Below, in pieces: positions 23,501 to 35,500 of a DNA stretch of 64,000 nucleotides. The stretch covers positions 1-64,000 of the forward strand of contig NW_026971550.1 in NCBI RefSeq assembly GCF_963678635.1. Direction: 5' to 3'. Numbering within the stretch: the stretch's first letter is position 1; the number at the start of each line of letters is the position of its first letter. This DNA comes from Symsagittifera roscoffensis (lineage: Eukaryota; Xenacoelomorpha; Acoela; Convolutidae). The position numbers and the translations under genes are program-made. The notes beneath the pieces are model-generated. The model was given only the letters and a program-made list of their open reading frames with translations. It was not told where the DNA came from and searched no databases.

Positions 23501-26500
23501 GTTTCTATTTAAACTGTATCAAAAACATTGATGTCAGAAGTTCAAAACTAGAAAACAGTTGTTTCACCTGAATTTTTTGCTGGATAACTGATAGTTATAA
23601 CTGTCGTATGGGCTCATACAAAGTTTAAAAAAAACAGCAAACTTTGTCTCATTCAAATTACCACCTAGCAGAATTGACAAAAAATCAAGGAGCAGAAATC
23701 TCTAAAAACTCAACCGCTGTAAGCGAATAATCAAAATATTGTGTACCGCGTCATATTGCATCAAAAAACAGCTCGTAACAAAAAAAAAACTCGCAAAATT
23801 TATAGCAAGCGACATTTTGCATGGTTTAAAAATTATTTTAAAACTTGAGTATTAAATTTATCGGTGGGCGCTATTCAACTTTACCGCGAAAACCAGCTCT
23901 CAAATTTGAACCAAATTGCTTGTATACCAGCGCAAAGCCCTGAACGTTCCGACTGTCCCTAATTCATATCCAATAGTTTTTGGGAAAAGAAAATTGAAAA
24001 CCCTCAAAATTTGCACAATATCAAAATGTGAAATGTTGAGTCGTATGAAATTAATACGACCGATCCAATTAACTAGCCCAAATTGGAACGATTTTTTGCG
24101 CGGGATAAATCGCCATGCATACATAATTTGCGTTACGCTCTCAGCAATATGAAAAAATTCTTCAAAATGCACATAATCTTCAAAGTGCACAGAATCTAGA
24201 AATTTTAAACCCCCATAACTTTACGAAAAACAATCGAAGGTGAAATATCGTTTCAAATTTAAGCTCAGGACAACAATACCTTTCGAATGATATAAAAACA
24301 TTCCGTCAAAAAGGATTAGTTAAAAAGTCGAAATTTGTCTGAAGAAAAAAAACCAAAACGAGCACAAATATTCCGTTACTTTCGATACAAAAGTCGAAAC
24401 AAAAACCAGGTAAATTAAGAAGCAGTCAAAACTTTCAGCGCCATGGGTTTTCTCTCCAAACAGATTTCGAATTTTTTTCAATTTTGAGCCACTTTTTTTA
24501 TCAACTGAAAGATATCGAAGCCATGAAAGCAAATAAAAAACATACAATTGGCGAGCATTTTTTTAAACCATGGAGTTTTGAAAAATGCCAATTTCAACAA
24601 TTTAGTTAAATGAATGCATGCTTTATTTTCTTTTTTTCTAATAACGCGTAGTGAAAATGCGGCGAATTAAAACAGCTCAGAAAGTATTCAGAACTATTCC
24701 AATGCAAATTGGTCTGGAATATTAGAATGCCACAAATACTAGACTTAATTTGCTGTATTTAAGCTATGTACGTAGATGCTGGCTGAGACAAGGTAATTCC
24801 GAACGCAGTACCGATATTTTGGGCGTCAGACTATATAAATATTTAAAACAGATTTTTCACGTCACTTTTAAAAGTAATTGAAACTGTAACAGTAAGCAAT
24901 GTATAGCAATCAAGCGTTAAACGTTGAGAATATAATGCAGTTAGAGAACCCGAAACCAACTCTTATGGCCAAAACGGGCGTCTTAAAAACACCAATTTTG
25001 TTTTTAAAATATAATGTGTGGCCAACTCTTTTGGCCAAAACTGGCGTCTTAAAAACACCAATTTTGTTTTCAAAGTAAAACAAACATCATGAAACCATCT
25101 TCAAACTCTAGTTGGCGTCAACAGCAGTACATATAAACCTTACCTTAAAGTAGTTTCCTTAAATTTTCAGCTTTTTTCTATGAATAACAATAAGTTATAA
25201 GTTTGGTTTGATTTTTTTAAAGCATTGACAAAATCAACGTATCATTGAAATCGGGTTGTTGTTCCGACTTTGTAAAAAAATTAACGGAATTTGAGTCGGG
25301 GTGGGTTTCTCCCAAATTAAAAAAATTCATTTAATTTTTTTTACATTTAATTTTTTCATGTTATTTCCGCTCTATAGACCTTAAAAGGCAATCGAAACAT
25401 TCAGGGCTTCGCCCTGATACGAGCAGTCTTGTTATTTTTCAAAATCAATGTTTTCTTGTTTTACATATCAGAATAAATGAAGCTAATTTTGTCGACTGGC
25501 CGTGCCCCAACACAAATTTGAGGTTGAAATTAATTATGTTGACAAAAAAATGTGGCCCAAAAACAGTCTATAAAAACTTATCTACTGCGTGTCTCTTACA
25601 ATATAAACTTTTTAATGCAAATTATCACTCAAAACTAATTTCGTTAAACTTTTGCACAACCTCAAATGAGTTCAGTGTTAAAAAACTTCACCGTAATTAT
25701 CTTAGAAAGCTATCAGAATGTGGGAAGTTATTTTACCGAACACTAAAATGTGTAGATTCTTAGGCTTCAAGTAATGTTTTTCCTACTTAATTACAAGAAC
25801 AATAAAATCTATCTGATGAAAGAGAAAAAAATTTTACACTAGAGTCCATTTCAATATTTTTTGAACAAGTTTTCTTTGAGTCTTATTGTTACCGGAGCAC
25901 AGAAATTTTCAAAATTTGTTTAAGATATGAATTGGAAGCAGGCTCAATTCAACTATCAACCAAAAAAATGACCATGAAATTTTTCAAAGTAAAACAAACT
26001 AGTTTTTAAACTGAATGTTCTTTAACCATATTGGATTAACCACTTTAAACTGCTAAAGGTTTGAAACAAAAAAAACATGTGTAGAAAAACAAAAAATTAT
26101 TATGATTTAAAGTGTCAGCGATTTTTTTTCTACCTAAGGCCTGCGCTTGTATTATTTCGATGAAAAAACCAGCAAAATGATAAATTATGTTCGATTTGTG
26201 GGTTCAACGTGTTCTTTTTGGGTTTAATTGCACAAGGTTCCTTGTCCTATCAACCCGTCTATTTTCCGGAAATTCTAATGGAATGCTGTCAGTCACATCT
26301 TATGATTATTTTTCAAAAGACAGGAAAAAATCTAGATCTAATTAACATTTACACCCATATGGTATCGACTTGAAAAATGTCCACCCCTATATACAAAGCA
26401 TTAAATAAGCACAAGAGCTTTCCAGTTCTGAATTTTCTGCCATTTGATTGGTCTAAAGTTTGACTAACTGATTCTACTTAACAATCTCTCCCTCTTTCTT

Positions 26501-29500
26501 GAAGGGGTGAAGATTGTTTCAATAAATCCGAAAACTCGATCAAAAAAATATCTGTTTCCATTTTGCAACAGAATGTTCCGACTGTCCCCTAAATTATATC
26601 GAATTTTCGGGAAAAGAAAAAATTGAAAACCTATAAAACTTGGACAATATCAAAGTGTAAAATCAATCGAAATTCATACGACCAATTAGCTAGCCTCAAT
26701 TCAATTTGGAACAATTTTGTTGTGCGGGATAATTATCACGCATAAATAATTCACGTTACGCTCTCAAAATTACAAATAAACTCTTCAAAACGCGCATAAT
26801 TTAGTCCAGAACATGCCAATTTGGCAATTTTCAAACCCCCGATACTGTACAAAAAACAATCGGAGGTAGAATATCTTTTAACATTTGAACTCAAGAAGTC
26901 AATATCTTCAATGAGGTATAAAAAATGTTGGGCAAAAATTGAATAAAAAAACCACACCGAGCATAAAAATTTCGTTTTCTTCAAAAGTTGGAGCAACAAA
27001 GTCAGGACAAATTTAATACTTATTTCTAGAAACGAAAATAGACTGTAGTAAATGAAATCCGGATTATAAACTTGCTAAATTTATTTAGACCTGTAAAGAC
27101 ATTTTTGCTCGCATATTTTGTAACTTGACGCGTTATCGGAACATTCGTGGCAGTATCTCAATCATAGAAGCAACACCTCATGGCAGAAAGACTGACTACA
27201 CGTAAATTATATTAGCCAATCAGAAATTTTTGAATACAAATTCTGTAAAAAACAGGGTTTGAACTTAAATAACCTTGAAAACTTTCGGACCATGGGGCAT
27301 TTTATCACCAGAACATTCCCTCCATGTCGTCTTCTTAGCATAGATTTGAGTTTAGAGTATATGTATTTCATTTGATTTTTTTTCCATATTTAGCAAGTCT
27401 TATCTTGTTTACAGGACAAACGAAAAAGGAGAGGTTCTCAATTTCTCATTTCCAACAAGACTCCAAAGAGAACCATGAACCGACAAAATGACTATAGTGT
27501 TTCCTGTCCATATCCGCGTTTCTTTCTTTGCTTCAATACCTCGGCGCCGGCGCGACACTCTTTTTCGATTGAACTGAGAGTAAAATCGAAAACAATCTGA
27601 GAAAGAATCCCAATTTTTCAGCATTATTTTCTCATTGCATTACTTTTTCAGCATGAATTGAAAAGAGTGCCTTAAAATTAATAGGATGTCTCTTATGGAC
27701 AAATTAGTTTTTGAAGAGGCAGAAATAAACTTCTGTTTTTGAAGACAAAAAGTCAAAATTCAACATTTGGCCCCAAAAATCCGGGCATAGTTGAATTACA
27801 TATCCTACCTCCCCTCCCCCCTCACACTCACACACACACACACACACACACTAAAATCGACTTAATAGTAATGATCAATTTTCAGCTTCTGATTTTTGAA
27901 TTCAAAATTGAGCGTATTTAAAAATCTATAAATTTTTATGCTGACCTTTCTGACATTCCTAAATCTGCCATTCCTTTTTTTATATATATCGTAGAGTTTC
28001 AACTAGTGCCCTGCTATTAAGATGCCTTTCATTCAGTGATCAATTAAACGTCACTCTTTCCACGGTTCATTAACTTCTATTTTTTACTAGTCGTATCTAG
28101 CTTCATAGTTAAACAGTCCAGATCTAAAAGTTAGACTGCAAAGTCTCCCCTCTCTCTTAATGAATTGCCCTCCACTTTTCTTCATCAATCATGCCATCCT
28201 TGTAACTTTGCAGTTAGGCTAATGGAAATGAATCCTTTAGAGCAGGAGTATCTGTTCAAAACACGAGACGGACGAAAACATGTTTTCTGAGTTCTGAGTT
28301 TTCCGAAAGCCATTTTTCAGAGACCAGATGTCAGACATCAAAACAACCTTCAAAAAATTATATATACATATATACAGGGGCGGATTTAGGGGGGGGGCGG
28401 GGGGGCGGACGCCCCCCCCCCCCCTCAGGGATTCGAACCCCTGCCAACCCAAAGGGTCCCCCCTTTGGTACTTTTTAAGAAATCCAATTTTGGCCGACCG
28501 ACCCTAAATTTTTTCTAAAGGCGCCTTTGGCGCCAATATATACTAGTTTTCAGGGGGAGCGCGCGCCAAAAAACGCGTTTTTTTTTGTCAAAATTTTCCA
28601 AAAAGTGCCCAAAAACGGCTTTTTTGACCTGTTTTTTCAAAAAATTGCCTGCGGCGCAGAAAATTTGGCCAAAACAGGGTCTTTTTACTGCTTTGGGAGA
28701 GCTCGGAAAATCAATCTGATCGACCTAAAAAAAAAAAAAAGGTCGTCAAAATGTTCGACATTTTTTTGAAAATCCGCCCCCCCCTCGAGAAAATCCTAGA
28801 TCCGCCCCTGCATATATACATGTCTTTTGAAACTTCTCGTAAAAACTCTTTTCCACTCCCCTCCCCCACTTTTTTGTCAGTTGTCTTACGTTTAATTAAG
28901 GCTGAATATTTGATGTTATGATGTAGGGTATGAAGAAAAAATATGTTCACAATAGTTAAGTTGTTCACCATGCAAAATTTCATTAAATTTTGACTAAGTA
29001 AACCTAGAAATCGAAACTGAAATTCAAATGTGGAAAAGAGCTCTCGTAAAATATTACTTTTTGGGCTGTGGTGCTCGCCGTGTAAATCGGTGCGTGCTTC
29101 CATGCTTAACATACTTCCATTTTTTCACAAAAGCAAAATCTCAAAATTAATTCAAGAGCTAACTTTAACTATTGACAGATTGCAGTTTGAAAAAAAACAC
29201 ACAAAAAACATCTTTGCCATCTAATGAACTCTTACGGTTGACTCTGTAAGTACGTCAGTTGGATCTCTTAAAAGAAACTTACGTGAATTAATATTTTTGG
29301 GAAAAGTTTCTGCATTTGTTAGTTTGTGCTTTTGAACTTCCCAATAATCTAATCATGGAAAACCATGCCTTCATCATGCAAGACCTTGCAAAGTTATCAT
29401 GCAAAGTCGTCCAAGATCATATGCAAAATCCAGGATCCCTATGCAAGATCTTGGTGAAATAGAGTCATCTTACTTGGAAGCCTTAATATGACCTTGGTAA

Positions 29501-32500
29501 GAATTTGCATGATGGAAGCACTAGGTTTTTCCTAACCAAAGGTGGGGCCCATAGCTATCATACTGGCGTATTCTAGGGACCCAACTATCACACCTAGGTG
29601 GACTCTCTTACCATTTCATTTCTGCCCAGAAGTGCAAGTGTATGTGTTGGTTGACAGCGTCTGCGCCCAATATCTGGTACAGGTTCAGTCTGAAGGTCAC
29701 GTCCACAGTCGAGGACTGGTTCTTCACTGGTCGCACGTACTTGGAGGAGTTCAACTTGATTTTCTCCGCCAGCCATGTGCCGTGGTTCTCCTCTGCAGAA
29801 AAAAAAATATTATTACATAACTGTAATGTAAGCAACACCTTGCACACAAACAGTATTTCATAACTGTTACTTTGTAACACAGCACCTTGATTACTTAACT
29901 GTGTTGTGCGATTGCATAACACATGAGCCGATTCGCTCTGCGTAATGTAACAGATAAATGGAGGGTTGTTTGCAAAAAAAATGGCTTGTAGCAGATTTAA
30001 TGCAAAAATTAACCAAAAAAATGCGAAATGGATCTGAAATTAGTTGTTCTGAAAATCAGTATTGTAATTGTTTTGATTTTCAAAGGAAAGTGACAGATTT
30101 TATTGTTGCTCACTGGCCACTGGAGTTTCATGAAAATATAATCGGTTATAGTTCCATTATAATGGGTTACAATTACAATTTTAGATTTTAAAATAAATTA
30201 TGAATTCATTATAAGCAATTATTTTCCAAAAAATTTATTGGATTTTGTCAATTTTAAACCCATAATAGATTGTAATCTGTATAACTTTTGGTAAATCATT
30301 CGTGATGTTTGCAATATTTTCCGCATTAATCCCTGCCCACTCAATTTCTAAACATACTCGCATGACTATATTTTGGCCAACCCTCACTATAACCCTCAAG
30401 GAAATAACACCCCCTGGAGATAGAGAAGTGTGGGAGGAAATGAGGACGTAAGTGGAGTAATTGGAGAGAGGGTGTTTCAGGATTCATTTCTTCGGAAAAA
30501 ACTGGACTTTCGTACTAGCCATTTTGGACGGAAGTTTTCAATATCATTTGGAAGTTAGTGATGATCTGAGCTCAAAATTAATATTTTCAGATACTTCACC
30601 ATGGACCTTTTTTGTAAAAAAGGGTTTTGGAAATTGCCAAATTGGCTAATATAGACTAAGTAACGCGCAATAAATTTAATTCTATTAACGCGTAAGCTAA
30701 AAAATAATTAGTCCCTTGTTCCGTTCAACCTATCAGATATAAGCAACAAGAATGCTTTTATATCAAAGCAAAGCCCTGAATGTTCCGACTATCCCTTAAT
30801 TCATATCGAATAGTTATTGGGAAAAGAAAGTATTGAAAATCTAAAAATTTTGAACAATATCAAAGTGAAATGTGAAATATTGGGCCGTAAAAATTAATAC
30901 GACCCATCCGATTAGCTAGCCTCAATTCAATTTGTAACGATTTTGTTGTTGGGAATAATTCGCCACGCATAAATAATTCGTGTTACGTTCTCAGCAAATA
31001 TGAATAAATTCTTGAAAGCGAACATATTTTGGTCCAAAACATGGCCAATTTGTCAATTTTCAATTTTCAGTCAAAACTATTTATTAGGCAAAAAATTTAG
31101 GACAAAAATTCTCAGGCTTTGTTTTTGATATGAGCAATCTTGTTAAAATCTCACCAGACGCAAAATATATCACTGATCTTCTCAATTGCTAGTGGGGGAC
31201 AAAACGAATTATAAAATAATCAAATGAATTCGAATTTTTTCTTTCATTTTATCATTGGTTAAATGTTTGTCGGCTTTTGTGGACAAGAAGATCATAAATG
31301 GTTTTGCTCTGATAGAGGAGTCTTATTTTCTTTTAAAATTTTGGCAAATATTAAAATCCCATTACTTTAAAAAACATTATCTTAGGTGAAACATCGGATC
31401 AGCTGTACAATTCCCCTTAATCAATTTAGGGGAGATGAAATACTGATTTTTCATATATCAACTTTGAGGTAAATTAAATTGACCTAATTAGTCAAAAAAA
31501 TTCATTCAAAAATAATTATGAATAAAAATTTGGTTAATTAACAGTATAAAATAAGTATTCCTTTTGAAAAGTTTTTTTCAAGCTGTCTATTCTGCGCTTT
31601 TGCTTGAAAAGAATATTTTATACAAAATCAGTTTTCAAAACTAATATGTGGCTTGGGGGAGATTGTACGGTTGATCCGAAATATCTTTTCAAATTTGAGC
31701 TCAAGGCAACAATAATTTTTGAATGATATAAAAAAAATTCCGTCAAAATGAGCTAGCTAAAAAGTCGCAATTAGTCAGGAAAAAAAACACCCGAGCACAA
31801 ATGTTTTTTGTTATTTTCTTTGAAAATATTCGGAACCATTGTTCAATAGTTAAAGAGACCCGAAAGTTTTAAATTGTTCACTGAAGATTTCAGCATCAGT
31901 ATATTCAGTGACAGATGAGGAAGAGTTATGTCTAGTAAGTTCTCTCCAGTGTTAATGGCTACGTCTGAAGTTGGTTACTTCGTTTTTGATCTGATTTTTT
32001 TCAAAGAAACTGACGGAAAATTTGTGCTCGGAGAGTTTTATTTCTCCAAACAAAATTTGACTTTTTAATTAGCAACTTTTGACGGAATTTTTTATATCAT
32101 TCGAAAGGTATTGTTGTCTCGAGCTCCAGATGAAACAAGTATAATTTTTACTCGGCATCTTTTTTCGTGAAGTTATGGGGGGGTTAAAGATTACCAATTT
32201 GGCCAATTTGGGACAATTAATACGCGATACATTTTGCTCTATTAACGAGTAAGCGGAGATTTATTACGTCCTAGAATCTGATCCAAATTCGATTGAAGCA
32301 TGCTCTTTGGTCTATTCAAAGCTCTGCTAAATGCAAAATATATCCCTTTGTACTTTACATGGCGTTTGGGGAAAAAGTTTTTAAAAGAATCAAAAAATTT
32401 TTGAAATTTCTTTGAATTTTTCATTTTCAAAAAATTTCATCTATTATTTTAATTCAAAAAACTCCATAGAAATCAAAAAGCAGTCGGAACATTCAAGGTT

Positions 32501-35500
32501 GCGCATTGATACGAGCAGTCTTGTTAAAATATTTTAGGTATATATAGATATATTACTATCAGTTATATTAGAGAAAAAAAACTATGAGAACATTTAATAA
32601 CGGTGGTAAGTATATTTTGAATTATCCAGCCATATTAACTCCAGTCATTTTCATTCCAGTTATAAGAAAAAGAAATCCATAGGATATCTCGGCGCCCAGT
32701 TTTCCAATTCAAATTCAATCGAACGCTATCAAATTGTGTCATGCGTATCGTCTACTTAAGCACTTTTGTTCACGAAAAGCTTCATTTTTCAATTAAGATT
32801 CACATTTTATTCACAAAATAACAAAAGAAAGGGTACAGATTAATATTGAACCCGACGCTGATTTTGAGGTCTACACTCTGAAAAGCTTACTTCAGACAAG
32901 ATAAAATATGCCCCTTATAACAGCCATTTAAATTGAATGCGCCACAAATGTGTTCTACAATAAAACTTTCTAACTAAGAAATATCTTTACAGGTCGTTAA
33001 AATTGTTTCTGAAATTTGATCATGCACATTTAACATAAACTACCCAAACAAACTTATACCATTCGAGTGTCTTGGTTTTCATACAATTTTAACGATGTTC
33101 GAAAACACAGATTCCGAGAAACGAAAATGTTAAGAAATGTTATGTGTTTATAACGTAATAATATCGATCAAGTTTAAATGCGCAAGGCTTTTAAAATGAG
33201 CTTGGCTATCATAAAAAAGCTTACGTAGAGCTAGAGGCTGCTCAATTGTAATCGCGTCAAAGGTGCCAAAACAAAGTTTTTTCTTCGCAAGCCGGGTTGA
33301 CAAAAATGCTGATCTTGCAATTTCATACTGATCTCATGATCTCAAACACAATAACAAAAGATTTCTATCCTAAGAAAACCCAGAGTGTAAGTGGCAGTTA
33401 ACACGCAGATAAACTGCATTTGGTGATATTAGCCATGTAAGTTAATGTTAATATTTTCTATCAAAGCTATATGCTAAAAAGTAAATTATTGTATATGGCT
33501 AATTTTTTTAAAAGCATTTTATACGAGGCCAAACTGCGCATTTCAGAAATGTGAGCGGATTCTGCAATAAGGACGCTCCTTTTGTTCTTCATTTGTTCTT
33601 TTTGTTCGTCATTTGATTGTTCTGACAAAATTTTAATATGTTTAAAGACTTGTCCCTAGAAACCAGGAACATACAGACACAAAAATGTGCGCCTATTCAG
33701 TGCAAAATTTGGCCTCGTAATGAGAGGCCTGCTTTTTTTTACAAACTTCGGTATGTCTTTCTTTGCATACGAAAAAAGAAAATTATTAATTGTATTTCTT
33801 ATTAAAAACAATTGCTTGCGATTTTTTGGTGGAAAAATCAACGTGGGCTACATAATATACACAAAACACCAAATTTTATGTGCAAAATTGTTTTCATGAA
33901 ATGTTTATTTGAACTCAAAAGCGAGTATGCAATCAAAAACAACATCATGGAATTTTTTTTTACCACAGAATTGTTTTTTTTCTATGTAAAAAGGCATATC
34001 CTACAACTTTCATATACTCAATTGTATGATAAGTTTTTGTAACAACAAAAGCTGCCACTAATGTGTATTGTTTGGGTTTAAATCAAGTTAAAATAACTTT
34101 CGAATGAAAACGTTTTGATTGAAAAAAAAAGCGTATCATACATTTTTTTTCTGTGAAAATTGAATCATAAGCGTTTTTTCTATAAACTCCATATTCTAAG
34201 TTGTGAGAAAAACATTTTTCTTGTATGGACGCCAACACGCGAATGGATTCAATTTTTCCGAATTTACATTTTTGTACGCCATTCTTGCATATGTGTATTT
34301 TACATATTATAATTTTCTTTGAAAGAAAATTTTCAGAGTTGCAACGTTTTTACTTGTTCGGATCGATTCAGTTGTTCTCTTTATTTGATTAATTTTAATT
34401 TGAATGGGTAATTTTTATCTTATTTATTTAGTTTCTAGTTTTCAGATTTTAGTGACAAATTTGTCGTCGCTTAAAAAACATCTAGTGTTTGATAATGGGA
34501 AAGCCTTCTTGTGGCAGTCGTGTAAATAATCAGCAAATCTGCTATTCTAGCTAACTGCACAATAATATTAGATGATTCTGCAATTTGCACTGGTATACAG
34601 GTCTTGCAAACATAGAATTTGACAACAAAAATCAATTTTGCCTGCTAATTCGCCCAATATTCGACCGCTTGGTCATGGTTCGACCCCACTCGGCCAATGA
34701 TTCGAACCCGTTTGACCCATGATTCAGGCTAAAATTCGTTTCTGTTAAATCCATCATTTGAAATACTTCAACTCACTATGTTTGACCTACGATTCGCCTC
34801 ACTATTTGTTTCTGTTCGACCATTGATTCGACTAGGTTCGAGTCAAGACTCGAACATGTTTGACCCATGATTTGATTTTTTCTACCAATACTTTTACTCG
34901 ACCGTCTTAATCTTTGGTCAGAAAGCGAACACCATTCGACCATTTTCCTCCATGGCTGAGTCGAGCTCCTCAGTCCGAGAAAATATTCCAAATGGCCTAG
35001 CATGAAGAAACGAAGCTGTCATGAGTGAAAAATTTGTTCTTCCAAAATTAAACTTTAACCACTTTTTTTAACTTTTTTTTGGTACTTCACAAGAAGTATT
35101 TAATCTTAGGCTTCCAAACCGATTGTAAGGTGGCAACATATTTTCTCTTGGACCGACAAATTGGGTTCAAAATCAGAACATTGAGGAATTTATGAAAATT
35201 TTGGGAAAATTATATAGAAAATTTTTCAATTTTTCACAGAAGTGATTACCAAAATATAAAAACAAGTGCATAATTTTGTCCACTAAACAAGCGTATATTT
35301 AAAATGTGTGAAAAAATTTCCTGAAACACCTAAGAATCGAAAACTGAATATAGCAAAAAATGTAAAAATGAGCAAATTTCAGAAAATTTTTTTTATTCAG
35401 TTATTTGTTTCTAACTTTTCTTCAAAATCGAAAGAAGACCATTGTAAAGATCTGACCAAATAATTCTGTTATGTCACTATTTTGATGATTTTGATGATTT

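Noticed and set aside
22967-23501. HINE-like family considered as an ordinary TIR DNA transposon MITE
   Set aside because: Inverted repeats are subterminal, the two ends differ, and the nested copy shows no 3-10 bp target duplication.
25518-25763. 81-codon plus-strand frame with Lys/Leu-rich peptide
   Set aside because: No motif, no splice context, and composition equal to the surrounding intron.
27409-27624. Minus-strand frame with RRRRG-type stretch and a GC-rich spot
   Set aside because: Intronic position on the same strand as the receptor gene, but phase and family fit neither the receptor nor anything else recognised.
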